Source: a virus
Reading direction: 5' to 3' (one strand)
IMG/VR virus record: IMGVR_UViG_3300031918_000116
Coordinates: 1 to 28,789 of that record
Length of the DNA: 28,789 nucleotides
Shown here: positions 7,265-15,497 of the stretch, in pieces
How the letters are laid out: every line of letters begins with the position of its first letter
Numbering within the stretch: position 1 is the first letter of the stretch
Position numbers and translations under genes: made by a program
The notes under the pieces: generated by a model
What the model saw: only the letters and a program-made list of their open reading frames with translations
What the model was told of the DNA's origin: nothing
Database searches by the model: none

Positions 7265-9357
7265 TATGCACCCTTCTTTAGTCTATTTACTTCGAGTACT
7301 GCAGTTAGTGAATCGTCAGCAATGAAAGCACTAGAGAACACTTCGCATCCAGTAAGGGCTAGTTCTCCAAGCCAATCCAAGTTCAATCCGATTGTTAAAT
7401 GGTCGAACTCGCCAACTAGATTGTTACCCGGAACTGCACTTGGTCGGAATAATTTACCTAGTAGATTGTCGTACACATATCCGAAAGACAGTATACCCTC
7501 AGTCTCGACGCTTCCACTTACATAGTACGGAACGCTCACAGTTCCACCTCTGACGATAATGTCATTGGCGACCTTCTCTAGTTCTAGGATTACCTTGTAC
7601 GGACGCTTTGAAGTCTTAACTACTGAAGTACCTGCATATGGCCTGTCATTCATTAGTCCTTGTACTTGGAATATGCCTGCAGTGTTTAGTGCAGTGTTCT
7701 CGAATAGGAAGAATACTTGCCTAGGAGGCCCTGCCACATTGACAACTTTACTTCCACCGCTAGTCAATGAACCATTCAATTCCAATGGAGGCATCATTAG
7801 ATGGAATTCTAATTCAACTATCTCATTCACAGCCCATCCAACAGTATCAATTCCATTGAAGGTTGCGCTTACAGCCATTACTTCGCTACTATCACCTCTC
7901 ACTAGATCAGGTGCTGTAGTGTAATACTTCTTCGACGGTGATGTAGTGTCGTACTTTGCGACCATTTTACCATTTTCGTCTGTTCCTATGCTAGTTGCAT
8001 TTTTCAGATCAGATAGGAATGCATCGCCAGCAATCTGAATACCCTTTTCACATACGAGCATTCTATGTACAGGCACTTCATTGACTAGTAGCCTATATAC
8101 TGCAGGCGAAACGCTTGCTTTTGAATTTGTGGCAAAGAACTTAATTCCATCAGTGTCGCAAGAATAGAATGAATATACATTTGCATTTGAAGTATATGAG
8201 TAGAAATTAATCAGGTCGTCAGTATATATGAACGCAGGGCCGTAGTGTGGATTTACGAATTCAAGATCCTGACAGAATATCCAACGGCCATAAGCCGCCA
8301 CCATATTAGCCCATGTTTCGTTATGTCCTGACTGATTTAATCTCTTATTGGTAACTACTACGTCGTCAAGAGTAATCGAATCTAGTATTCTCCAATAGTC
8401 TAGGTATCCATTACCTACGTTACCTGCCTCTCCATCATGATTATTGATCCATAGTGTTCCAGATTCTCTCTCCATGACAATCCAATTACCATACTGGTCG
8501 CAAGATATTGCACCTGTAGGATAATATATTCCATTTCCTATGTCAGTCTGAGTTGGAGATCGCTGTAGCACAATAGAGAAGTGCTGGAAGTCTTGAGTCC
8601 TGACAACCTCGTGGGCATAACCAACCCACATTATAGTACCAGTGTTTTTGTTCTTAGTAATGTCTCCTATGTTAGGAATTACTGCAGAGAATGAAGAAGG
8701 ATTACCCCATAGGTCAGTTACATATACTGGGCGACTCTCAAGTAAAGTGTCAGTAGCTCCAGTTGCAGTTACTCCGTAGAATAAGGAACCGTCACCCGTA
8801 ACCCTCCAAGCAGATAGCTTCAATGTTCCGTCAGTTTCATACGATGCGGCTTCATGGGGGACATATGCATATCCAGTACCATCCCATCCAAATATCCACA
8901 TATCCTTCCCAATTGAGGCGTTATGTACGAACTTAGATTCTCCCCATCTACGAGCAGACATTGTGTATGCAGACCTAGTTGCAGTCTTCCATTCATTAGT
9001 GGTGACCCAATGCTCACCCTTCTCGCCAATTGAAAGCCAAGCGTCAACCTCTACGCCATTCTTAAAGATCTTTCCGAATCCAATACCCCTACCGCCATTT
9101 GGCGCGGAATGACTAGACGGTTCCCATGTGAAGGGCGCAATCGAAGCGGTAACTTCAGCACCTACACCAGTGATCTGCTTGACTAGTGGATTAGGTAAAG
9201 TACCTGATAGGTCACCGCCTACTTTTCTATTGGAGGTGTCGACGACATTACCGTTAACGTCAGTACCTAGAGATTCAGCAGGTGCTGGGAATTCAGCTAA
9301 TCTAACCGACGAAGGGTCGCCATCGTCCATTTTGTAGTATTTTGATGTTTGTGTCAT
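7264..9357 (-). CDS. Large tail fibre / receptor-binding protein
   Basis: The 697-residue protein begins with the SKYYKM...GTDVNGN adaptor, followed by GDLSGTLPNPLVKQITG, a phrase common at shaft starts of phage fibres. A central part (about 85-430) rich in Trp, Tyr, Gly and Asp has repeated short blocks such as GNWIVMERES and YGRWIFCQDL, and may form a propeller-like or sialidase-like fold. A second GTDENGK element lies near 458. The last ~225 residues match the separate 267-residue protein upstream: both have PDLV, WAxxEI, LNGS, a (V/I)PYY-type strand and a DW segment. I infer modular receptor binding. Confidence 0.8.
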   Translation of the reverse strand: MTQTSKYYKMDDGDPSSVRLAEFPAPAESLGTDVNGNVVDTSNRKVGGDLSGTLPNPLVKQITGVGAEVTASIAPFTWEPSSHSAPNGGRGIGFGKIFKNGVEVDAWLSIGEKGEHWVTTNEWKTATRSAYTMSARRWGESKFVHNASIGKDMWIFGWDGTGYAYVPHEAASYETDGTLKLSAWRVTGDGSLFYGVTATGATDTLLESRPVYVTDLWGNPSSFSAVIPNIGDITKNKNTGTIMWVGYAHEVVRTQDFQHFSIVLQRSPTQTDIGNGIYYPTGAISCDQYGNWIVMERESGTLWINNHDGEAGNVGNGYLDYWRILDSITLDDVVVTNKRLNQSGHNETWANMVAAYGRWIFCQDLEFVNPHYGPAFIYTDDLINFYSYTSNANVYSFYSCDTDGIKFFATNSKASVSPAVYRLLVNEVPVHRMLVCEKGIQIAGDAFLSDLKNATSIGTDENGKMVAKYDTTSPSKKYYTTAPDLVRGDSSEVMAVSATFNGIDTVGWAVNEIVELEFHLMMPPLELNGSLTSGGSKVVNVAGPPRQVFFLFENTALNTAGIFQVQGLMNDRPYAGTSVVKTSKRPYKVILELEKVANDIIVRGGTVSVPYYVSGSVETEGILSFGYVYDNLLGKLFRPSAVPGNNLVGEFDHLTIGLNLDWLGELALTGCEVFSSAFIADDSLTAVLEVNRLKKGA
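7284..7291 (-). promoter_or_regulatory. Late-type box AGTAAATA
   Basis: It lies inside the 3' end of the 697-codon gene. Predicted start is near 7278, giving a leader of about 14 nt with AAGAAGGG before the ATG at 7264. The leadered arrangement differs from the 5-nt class. Confidence 0.4.
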
Positions 9358-9366
9358 TGCTATTCC

Positions 9367-9374
9367 TATTTATT
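9367..9374 (-). promoter_or_regulatory. Late-type box AATAAATA, 9 nt before ATG
   Basis: It lies in the gap between the 267- and 697-codon genes. Predicted start is near 9361, leaving a 4-nt leader. A weak GGA lies downstream of the box. The purine-rich AAGGAATAAATAGGA could instead act only as an SD region. Confidence 0.4.
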
Positions 9375-9376
9375 CC

Positions 9377-10180
9377 TTAAACGAGGGTAGTGATGTCGTA
9401 GGGTTTAACTGTCAGGTACATTTTATTACCTGCAGTATCTGGCGAGAATAGTGCTATCCAATTATTACATGAACCAATTTCAGTCAACGGCATCCAGTCA
9501 GTCCCTATAGTAATGGTGACTTTCTTAATATCGTTAGTTGAGAATGGGGTTCCGTATTTTAGTATCATCTCAGTGTAATTACTATCACTAGTGCCACCGG
9601 GATATAGTGTTCCAAACGACCTGAAGGTAAATTCACCCTGTGAATATATTCCAGTAACTGAATCCTCGTAGAAGTATGGTAGAGTATACTTAACGCTAGT
9701 AACCCATAGTTTAGCGGCAATTCTCTTCACTTCAAGAGTTATTGTATATGACCTAACTTCCTTACATATGTAAGTCTCGTCACTAACTACATGATTATCC
9801 AAGTAGCTATTACTTGCCATGTAGAATAGTGAGTTTTCGTCTTCTACACTAATGATGATCTTGCCAACTACCTTATTGAATGTAGTCGAATCGAAGCTAT
9901 TAGATCCATTCAACTTGATCGGATTACATAGTCCTCTAATGTAGAATTGCTTAATCTCACCGTCAGCCCAAGATTCCGCAACGTCGAAACCAGCATGTAA
10001 CGCAATTATCGCATCTCCTGCAGTATATACTCCATTGGCGTATGAAGATTCATGAACTAGATCAGGTATCGTTTCATATGTTCTATCACCTTTCATGACC
10101 TCGGCTAATGGTTTCATGCTAATAGTATGAGTATCTTCAGACACTAATACATATGGCTCGTTTGCTATGTAGTTACTCAT
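9377..10180 (-). CDS. Fibre tip-like protein, paralogous to the fibre C-terminus
   Basis: A 267-residue beta-rich protein. From PDLV near residue 41 to the end it aligns with the C-terminal ~225 residues of the 697-residue fibre: WADGEI versus WAVNEI, IKLNGSNS versus LELNGSLT, TLPYFYEDSV versus SVPYYVSGSV, and TIGTDWM versus GLNLDWL. It therefore looks like a free-standing copy of a tip or receptor-binding module. AGAGG lies 7 nt before the ATG, which nearly touches the upstream stop, so translation is coupled to the 512-residue gene. Confidence 0.75.
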   Translation of the reverse strand: MSNYIANEPYVLVSEDTHTISMKPLAEVMKGDRTYETIPDLVHESSYANGVYTAGDAIIALHAGFDVAESWADGEIKQFYIRGLCNPIKLNGSNSFDSTTFNKVVGKIIISVEDENSLFYMASNSYLDNHVVSDETYICKEVRSYTITLEVKRIAAKLWVTSVKYTLPYFYEDSVTGIYSQGEFTFRSFGTLYPGGTSDSNYTEMILKYGTPFSTNDIKKVTITIGTDWMPLTEIGSCNNWIALFSPDTAGNKMYLTVKPYDITTLV

Positions 10181-10181
10181 T

Positions 10182-11720
10182 TTATGCCTCTACTGGTTCT
10201 AGTACAACTTTAATGTACGGGACGAAATTTAGTAATTTCTGGAAGTGTTGCTGGGTTATTGACATGCTAACTCTGTCGGCCTTATTACTATGTAGGGTAT
10301 AATTACTGCTACTAGTAGGGTTAGTGTCATTAGCCATATCATATGTTAGCATTTCAAAATTCATACCGTTTGTGCCATTGTTTGTCAAATTGTCAATCTT
10401 AGTAGGGTCTGAAATATAGTAAGGTAGTAATTCAGCCATTACGCTAGATATAGTCTCAGTCTGATCCCACGACACTGAAATGGCAATTGAGAAGCTACCT
10501 GCGACAATGGCCTCTGTTATTGTTGTGCTTGGATTGGCATTATATCTATCGTAAAACTCCCAGTATGTAGGATTATCTAATTGCACTGAGAAAGGCGTGT
10601 AGAATGGAGAACCTGCCCCACCTGCATTACGACCTGCGTATTGTTTACTATATGCTATTAACTGTTCACTACTGTATCTCGAAGGTCCATTTTCAGAAAA
10701 TTCATTTATCTCGTCGGAATATATGGCAACTTGCATAGATCCGCCGACAGTTGGGACGTAAATCTTCTTGATTTTAGCCTTTTTGTGACTATACATTCTA
10801 ACCACGAAAGAAAAGTTCTTTACGTTGTTCTGATTCTTATCTCCGGTGTGAGTTGGTGTATTTACAAGGGAGCACTTATTGAGTGAGCAAGTCTCCAGTG
10901 CGAAGTCAGCGCCACTTCCCGCTCCGAAGTTCTTGAAAAGACCACCGTCTTCGGAGTACCTGAGTTTATTGGTGGTTTCGTTGAAGTATATTACACCCTT
11001 TCCGTCAACTGCTAGGGTATCTCTTTCGGTATTCTTCTCTGCAGTTGTGGATATTGATATATTCACAGGCCCAAATATTGAAGTTCCGCTTACTAGTTCG
11101 AAGTTTCCATTGCCATATAGGCTAATCACCCTACGGGAACCGAGTGCAGTCTTAGAATCCTTAGAAGAATCCCATAGGAACACGTCGATTGCATTTTCAT
11201 TGTTGTTTGTTGAACTATGACGAGTCCTGAAGTTGTGTCTATAGAAACCCACGTCATCAACTGAGGCATCTGCATTGTAACCCATGATGAATTGAGTGAA
11301 TCCTGCCTGTCCGGGTAGATTTCCGTTTCTGGTTTCGAGGGACTTTATCTTACCCCTTCCAGTTCCGGGGTCGATCTTGAACTCTCTAAAAATAGTAGAT
11401 CCATCATAGTATGTCAATTCGAATGCTTCGTCGGTTCTATACGACTCCTGCCATGAATTCAGATAATCATCTCTACCAAATATGTTGGCTGAGTAGAAGT
11501 TATTCTGGTATTCAGCGGTCTTAGGGTAGAATCCACCTGAACCAGAGGCAAGTATCACAGAAGGCGCTCTAAACGACCCATTCTCTATACTATCTACTAG
11601 GAATTCGTAGTTAGAATAAGCCCTCGAATCCTTCAGAGTGTTATTCCCTATAGAATTCTCAAGTATGTTCTTCGATATTGGAGATGACTTAACTCCAGAA
11701 ACTTCATTCAGGTTCAACAT
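10182..11720 (-). CDS. Tail fibre / virion surface protein
   Basis: A 512-residue protein with many Ser, Asn, Gly and Tyr. The block GKGVIYFNETTNKLRYSEDG (near 240-265) is a phrase that recurs in phage tail fibres and appendages, where it marks a beta-hairpin in shaft repeats. The C-terminal ~230 residues are beta-rich and may form the head domain. It begins a leftward block of four consecutive fibre-cluster genes and has its own GATAAATA box 6 nt before the ATG and no SD, which predicts a near-leaderless late mRNA. Confidence 0.75.
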   Translation of the reverse strand: MLNLNEVSGVKSSPISKNILENSIGNNTLKDSRAYSNYEFLVDSIENGSFRAPSVILASGSGGFYPKTAEYQNNFYSANIFGRDDYLNSWQESYRTDEAFELTYYDGSTIFREFKIDPGTGRGKIKSLETRNGNLPGQAGFTQFIMGYNADASVDDVGFYRHNFRTRHSSTNNNENAIDVFLWDSSKDSKTALGSRRVISLYGNGNFELVSGTSIFGPVNISISTTAEKNTERDTLAVDGKGVIYFNETTNKLRYSEDGGLFKNFGAGSGADFALETCSLNKCSLVNTPTHTGDKNQNNVKNFSFVVRMYSHKKAKIKKIYVPTVGGSMQVAIYSDEINEFSENGPSRYSSEQLIAYSKQYAGRNAGGAGSPFYTPFSVQLDNPTYWEFYDRYNANPSTTITEAIVAGSFSIAISVSWDQTETISSVMAELLPYYISDPTKIDNLTNNGTNGMNFEMLTYDMANDTNPTSSSNYTLHSNKADRVSMSITQQHFQKLLNFVPYIKVVLEPVEA

Positions 11721-11726
11721 GCCAAT

Positions 11727-11734
11727 TATTTATC
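11727..11734 (-). promoter_or_regulatory. Late-type box GATAAATA, 6 nt before ATG
   Basis: It lies between the terminator of the upstream gene and the 512-codon fibre gene. Predicted start is one base before the ATG at 11720. No SD is present in the intervening bases. Confidence 0.62.
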
Positions 11735-11758
11735 GTTCCTTATCATATTGTTTCTATC

Positions 11759-11789
11759 AAAAAAAAGAAGACCCTCCAATTGGAGGGTC
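11759..11789 (-). terminator. Intrinsic terminator after the 153-codon gene
   Basis: A perfect palindrome at 11770-11789 (GACCCTCC, AATT, GGAGGGTC) is followed on the minus strand by CTTC and eight T. It ends the leftward transcript immediately past the stop at 11794. Confidence 0.9.
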
Positions 11790-11793
11790 TGTT

Positions 11794-12255
11794 TTAGTCA
11801 AGTGGCTCAGTGATGATTTCTTCGTCTAGCGGCTCACGATTTACTTCTATCTGCTTGAAAACTTCAGCAGTGTAATTGGCGAATCGCTTACTCATACCGA
11901 GGCTCTTACAGATGTCCTTGATCAGAGCGAGGTCGCCTGCCATGACAGTGTTCTTCCTGACAGTTTCCTTGATTCCTATATACATTCCGTCGAGTTCACC
12001 CCTAGTGAACACGATTTCGATGCTCTTAGGTGACTCTAGTCTATACTTCTGCTCATTCTTATCGTCGAGAACTGGCTTCTTATTCTCGTCAAACTCAAGA
12101 ACCTTGACGGCTCCTGCTCGGATAGCCTTACTGATTCGTTCGTTTACCCCGGTTGCGACAAACCTAGCAGTCTCGCTTCCGTCGAAATACTCGCACATCT
12201 TGAAAATTGCAAGGTATTCGTTTCGTGACAGTGTCTTCTTATATGTTTCGCTCAT
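11794..12255 (-). CDS. Unknown late protein
   Basis: A 153-residue acidic protein of mixed alpha/beta type, not recognised. Residues 1-50 look helical and the tail is acidic (EPLDEEIITEPLD). It has its own TAAATA box, a leader of about 22 nt with GGGGA 5 nt before the ATG, and a strong terminator, so it is a monocistronic late unit. It lies directly downstream of the radical SAM gene but separated by this promoter, so a functional link is uncertain. Confidence 0.75.
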   Translation of the reverse strand: MSETYKKTLSRNEYLAIFKMCEYFDGSETARFVATGVNERISKAIRAGAVKVLEFDENKKPVLDDKNEQKYRLESPKSIEIVFTRGELDGMYIGIKETVRKNTVMAGDLALIKDICKSLGMSKRFANYTAEVFKQIEVNREPLDEEIITEPLD

Positions 12256-12282
12256 GTTTTCCCCGTGATGGTGGTTTGTTTT

Positions 12283-12290
12283 TATTTAGT
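12283..12290 (-). promoter_or_regulatory. Late-type box ACTAAATA
   Basis: It lies between the radical SAM stop and the 153-codon gene. Predicted start is near 12277, giving a 22-nt leader with a GGGGA SD. Confidence 0.45.
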
Positions 12291-12307
12291 AGCCCATAAA
12301 GCCAAAA

Positions 12308-13306
12308 TTACCCTAGCTTAGACCCGAAAAACGTATCTAGGTAGGTGTTTGCTGATCTAGCAGTGTAGCATCCCTTGAACGAGAAGCACGGCGAGTGCTG
12401 TACCTTAGCGAGTTTCACTGCATTGTCATATACGTCACCTAGTTGAGATCCTTTTCCTTGACATTCGAAGATCTTTCCATTAGGCTCACACATTAAGAAT
12501 GAAGTACCCATGGGAGAATGCACCTGCTTGTATTGATCGGTAGGACCGAATAGGTATTGCTCCTGTTCAGACCTATTGAATCGCATAGAAGGATATGACT
12601 TCCCATTGTAATTCCCCTCGAATGGAGTCACTTCGTACTGATATTGATGCTCTATGAGTAAATCAATGTGTTTCTTATAGTCTTCACATGAATCCTCGTA
12701 GTATTTTGGATGTGCTACATAGTTGATCACATATTTGAAGTTGTTTTCGACCAAATAGTCAATGCATTTTACGAAAGTTTCTAGGTTTCTGTATTCTGGA
12801 TGATACCCTACTCGGAAATATAGCTTATCTCTAGGTATTTCTAGTAGAGATGGTTTATTCCTGACCAATGAAGCGTTAGAAGTTAGGAGAACTGCGTTAG
12901 TCTTTACCAACTCAACGATCAAATCTTCAATCTTAGGGTAGTATAGCGGCTCCCCTCCAGTTAGATTGATCACCCAGTCACTCGTCAGGTTGTTTCTTAC
13001 GAAAGCAATGAGAGCGTCGAAGTTCAACCAGTCAGTGTAGTCGTGCTTCAGGTGCCTATTGGCGTACCATGCGTCGTGTTCCGCCTGAACATAGGAGTCC
13101 AATGCACCCTGACCTTCTTCGGCCAGCATACGCACTCTCTTGGCCACTTCCTCGCTCGACAATTCCTTATCATGTACGAGTAGATTACCTTCACTGTCTA
13201 ACTTAAGCGGCTCCGAGAATTTATCGGCACCTCTAGTTTTGTCTGAGATACAGTATTCACATCTGAAGTTACAGTAATTGGTGAGACACACCTCGAATAC
13301 TTTCAC
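12308..13306 (-). CDS. Radical SAM enzyme with SPASM-like C-terminal cysteines
   Basis: The 332-residue protein has the radical SAM cluster motif CNFRCEYC (C12, C16, C19) and the SAM-binding GGEP (117-120), with an insertion of about 80 residues between them. Toward the C-terminus are C-E-P-NGKIFEC, LGDVYDN and PCFSFKGC, a cysteine arrangement like the auxiliary Fe-S cluster region (SPASM/twitch) of enzymes that modify peptides or proteins. It is longer than QueE-type 7-carboxy-7-deazaguanine synthases, which lack such cysteines. It starts at a GTG behind AAGAAGGAGC about 12 nt after the metallopeptidase stop, so the two are one operon under the box at 13759. The substrate is unknown. Confidence 0.85.
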   Translation of the reverse strand: MKVFEVCLTNYCNFRCEYCISDKTRGADKFSEPLKLDSEGNLLVHDKELSSEEVAKRVRMLAEEGQGALDSYVQAEHDAWYANRHLKHDYTDWLNFDALIAFVRNNLTSDWVINLTGGEPLYYPKIEDLIVELVKTNAVLLTSNASLVRNKPSLLEIPRDKLYFRVGYHPEYRNLETFVKCIDYLVENNFKYVINYVAHPKYYEDSCEDYKKHIDLLIEHQYQYEVTPFEGNYNGKSYPSMRFNRSEQEQYLFGPTDQYKQVHSPMGTSFLMCEPNGKIFECQGKGSQLGDVYDNAVKLAKVQHSPCFSFKGCYTARSANTYLDTFFGSKLG

Positions 13307-13318
13307 GAAAGCTCCTTC

Positions 13319-13753
13319 TTATTTGCTCATCTCATTCAGGATAGCTCGGAAATTCCTAACTATGATCCCGGATAATCCATAAGCCTCATATTCTAGATTA
13401 TAGCCTTCAGCGTTTTCGTCCGGCAAGTAAAAGGCAATACTAATACCCTGTAAGATACCCTTGTCTTGCTGTTCCATGTGTATTACTTCATGGGCAATAG
13501 ATCTAAGGATGTCCATAAGACCTCGCGACTTACAATACACGATGATCGATCTTTCTTCAGGTAGTACATACGCAAGTCGCAAATCAGTCGCTATTGCCAC
13601 ATTACCGTCCTCAAAAGCCTGTTTGAGTTCGATCTTTACTGGATACTTGATCACTAACTCACTGAATAGATATTCTACGAAAGCCTTAATCAGCTTCTTA
13701 TCCATTTCACTCCAGTTATTTTCATTCGAATTCAAGTATAAATCGTGAGCCAT
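13319..13753 (-). CDS. Small HExxH zinc metallopeptidase-like protein
   Basis: The 144-residue product has AHEVIHMEQ, the HExxH zinc motif (H88, E89, H92), and downstream EYEAYGLSG, whose Glu fits the third ligand of gluzincin-type folds. I place the start at the ATG at 13753, not the TTG further upstream, because a CATAAATA box lies exactly 5 nt before it and the upstream TTG lies outside the predicted transcript. There is no signal peptide. Stand-alone minimal zincins occur in large phages with unknown targets. It is co-transcribed with the radical SAM gene. Confidence 0.78.
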   Translation of the reverse strand: MAHDLYLNSNENNWSEMDKKLIKAFVEYLFSELVIKYPVKIELKQAFEDGNVAIATDLRLAYVLPEERSIIVYCKSRGLMDILRSIAHEVIHMEQQDKGILQGISIAFYLPDENAEGYNLEYEAYGLSGIIVRNFRAILNEMSK

Positions 13754-13758
13754 GATTT

Positions 13759-13766
13759 TATTTATG
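13759..13766 (-). promoter_or_regulatory. Late-type box CATAAATA, exactly 5 nt before ATG
   Basis: Seven of eight bases match TATAAATA. It follows the PhoH terminator. Predicted transcription start coincides with the A of the ATG at 13753, and no SD exists. Confidence 0.68.
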
Positions 13767-13772
13767 GTAAAC

Positions 13773-13794
13773 AAAAAACCCCTCTTTCGAGGGG
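13773..13794 (-). terminator. Intrinsic terminator after phoH
   Basis: On the minus strand CCCCTC, GAAA loop, GAGGGG, then six T, 8 nt past the stop codon. Confidence 0.9.
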
Positions 13795-13801
13795 GCTTTA
13801 G

Positions 13802-14839
13802 TTAATCCTGAAATGCTGTCAGGATGTCTTTAACGATCTTACTTCGCTGAACGTCGTCGACTCCCATTTCGACTATTCCAATATTCTCAATGTCCTTGAG
13901 CTTATTCTTCAAGGAAGCTAGGGCCGAAGGCTCCCTATGTCTATTCTTTCTGTCGTCCTGTGAGGAGTCGCCAGTTAGAATCATCTTGGTATTTCCGCAG
14001 ATACGGGTCAATAGGGTGAGTAGAGTAACTTCATCGAAGTTCTGAGCTTCATCCACAATCACGACTGCATCAGAAATATTACAACCACGAGCGAATGCCG
14101 CAGGGAATAGTTCAATTCTTTCAGCTTCAGTTGCCTCGTCGTATTCTTCTCTACCCATCAATTCGACGAGAGCTTCAGAAATTGGACTCTGGTATGGATC
14201 AATCTTCTCATCAACACCTCCGGGAAGGAATCCAATGTCCCCGCCTACAGCAACAAGAGGGCGAATAATGATAATCTTACTGACTCGATTATCTCGCAAC
14301 ATATTAAGGGCCATGATCAGGGCAATTCTAGATTTTCCTGTACCTGCTGAACCTTCTACGATAGTGACGGTGTTTTTTCTGATGGATTCGACCAGATCAA
14401 TCTGATTCTTGGTCCTAGGGGTGAAGTATCTACCCTTAGCATCCTCGAAGATCGCATTCTTATTCCAAATATACGCTTGGTCGTTAGTATTCTTGAAATA
14501 CTCTTCGATTAGCTCTTCAACTTCAAAGTCGAATATCTCTCCTTCAGTTTCAGACTCAATGCGATAAACCTGTTCGATCACGTTCACTACTGAACGGAGC
14601 TTATCAAGTTTCCCATTAGAGACGAATCTAACGACATTCTTCCCAACGTCATAGTGACTAAACGAAGCTACCTTATGTAGTTCGCCTAGAACAAGATCAC
14701 ATAGCACACTAGACTTATATTCGTCAGGTAGGTATAGCTTAACTTCGCTACCTACGAATCCGTCAGTTGGTTGAGAAGTTGCCCTACGGGTTTTTTTCGC
14801 GTAAGTGCTTTTACCCTTGCCGTCCCTCTTGTCCTTCAT
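13802..14839 (-). CDS. phoH: PhoH-like P-loop ATPase
   Basis: The 345-residue protein has Walker A GSAGTGKS (163-170), IIRPLVAVGGDIGFLPG (about 191-207, the PhoH signature RPxxxxGxxxGFLPG), Walker B VVIVDEAQN (259-267) and LTGDSSQ. An N-terminal part of about 130 residues precedes the ATPase; such extensions occur in bacterial PhoH2/PhoL proteins and phage versions. PhoH proteins are predicted RNA helicase or RNA-linked ATPases and are frequent in marine and other large phages. It follows the 71-codon gene by 2 nt behind an AAAGGG SD and ends in a strong terminator. Length and motifs are intact. Confidence 0.93.
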   Translation of the reverse strand: MKDKRDGKGKSTYAKKTRRATSQPTDGFVGSEVKLYLPDEYKSSVLCDLVLGELHKVASFSHYDVGKNVVRFVSNGKLDKLRSVVNVIEQVYRIESETEGEIFDFEVEELIEEYFKNTNDQAYIWNKNAIFEDAKGRYFTPRTKNQIDLVESIRKNTVTIVEGSAGTGKSRIALIMALNMLRDNRVSKIIIIRPLVAVGGDIGFLPGGVDEKIDPYQSPISEALVELMGREEYDEATEAERIELFPAAFARGCNISDAVVIVDEAQNFDEVTLLTLLTRICGNTKMILTGDSSQDDRKNRHREPSALASLKNKLKDIENIGIVEMGVDDVQRSKIVKDILTAFQD

Positions 14840-14841
14840 AC

Positions 14842-15057
14842 TTACCCTTTCTTTCTTTCCAAGCGTCGAATACGTTCGACACGCCCGATATTAAACGCCT
14901 GAAATTTTTCGGACCTCACTGGAAAAGTATTTTCAATGTCAGTGTTTCGTCCAAGTGTGTAGGCCGCAGTTTGCTTCTTAACTAGCTTCTGCAACTTCTT
15001 GATCTCTTTATAGTCCATGTTCATTCTCGATGGTTTAAGGTTAATGTGGAGGTCCAC
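14842..15057 (-). CDS. Unknown small basic protein
   Basis: A 71-residue, Lys/Arg-rich protein ending in RVERIRRLERKKG, not recognised; charge suggests nucleic-acid or acidic-protein contact. The GTG at 15057 is chosen because the box GCTAAATA ends exactly 5 nt upstream and no SD precedes it. The alternative ATGs at 15024 and 15018 would leave a leader of over 30 nt without a good SD. It is the first gene of the PhoH transcript. Confidence 0.65.
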   Translation of the reverse strand: MDLHINLKPSRMNMDYKEIKKLQKLVKKQTAAYTLGRNTDIENTFPVRSEKFQAFNIGRVERIRRLERKKG

Positions 15058-15062
15058 AGCTT

Positions 15063-15070
15063 TATTTAGC
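15063..15070 (-). promoter_or_regulatory. Late-type box GCTAAATA, exactly 5 nt before GTG
   Basis: TAAATA core with two mismatches at the first two consensus positions. Predicted transcription start falls on the GTG at 15057. It is back to back with the rightward promoter at 15080. Confidence 0.55.
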
Positions 15071-15079
15071 GAGTCCTTG

Positions 15080-15088
15080 TGCTACAAT
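15080..15088 (+). promoter_or_regulatory. Extended -10 promoter TGCTACAAT
   Basis: TGn abuts TACAAT. Predicted start near 15095 leaves a leader with ACGGAGG, in good position for the GTG at 15109. It resembles TGCTATAAT at 19799. Confidence 0.5.
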
Positions 15089-15108
15089 CAGCTATAACGG
15101 AGGTAAAG

Positions 15109-15483
15109 GTGAAGACTAAGCGACACATCGACGCGATGGAGAGGATCACTCTCCGGGAGAATAGCAAGGTTAAGTACTTTTTCAAGTACACCTTGAAGGA
15201 ATACTATGCTCGGTTCTTCAGGAAAGATTTCCCTGAGGATCTACTATGTACTACCTTTGATATGTTCTACAAGAACTGGACAGGCAATAATGACGAACCT
15301 AAACTGTCTTGGTATAAGACAGAAGAGGAATTCGAGGATGCTTGTGATCTCCACAATGAGATCAAGACTCTATTAGACTACTGGGCTTTCAGAGGTCTGA
15401 ACCCTAGAGACAGAATTCAAGACGACCAGATGTTTATTCGCCTAGTGAAGATTAGACACAAGTTGCGCTTCGACGAGGTTTGA
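15109..15483 (+). CDS. Unknown protein, first gene of rightward operon
   Basis: The start is the GTG at 15109, 5-6 nt after ACGGAGG; upstream in-frame codons lie at or before the predicted transcription start. The 124-residue product is rich in aromatic and charged residues (KYFFKYTLKEYYARFFRKDF), probably all-helical, and not recognised. It opens a run of small genes leading to dCMP deaminase, typical of early accessory genes in large phages. Confidence 0.72.
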   Translation: MKTKRHIDAMERITLRENSKVKYFFKYTLKEYYARFFRKDFPEDLLCTTFDMFYKNWTGNNDEPKLSWYKTEEEFEDACDLHNEIKTLLDYWAFRGLNPRDRIQDDQMFIRLVKIRHKLRFDEV

Positions 15484-15497
15484 CATAAATTAGTGGT

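Noticed and set aside
10859-10864. TAAATA on the minus strand inside the 512-codon fibre gene
   Set aside because: No start codon follows closely; taken as chance within coding sequence. The same holds for the antisense copies near 17336 and 19983.
12308-13306. Radical SAM protein as QueE (7-deazaguanine DNA modification)
   Set aside because: It is too long, has a large insertion before GGEP and C-terminal auxiliary-cluster cysteines, and no queC/queD/dpdA partners are in the window.
15480-15485. TTGACA before the gene at 15498
   Set aside because: No -10 element at 16-18 nt; that position is already within the coding region.
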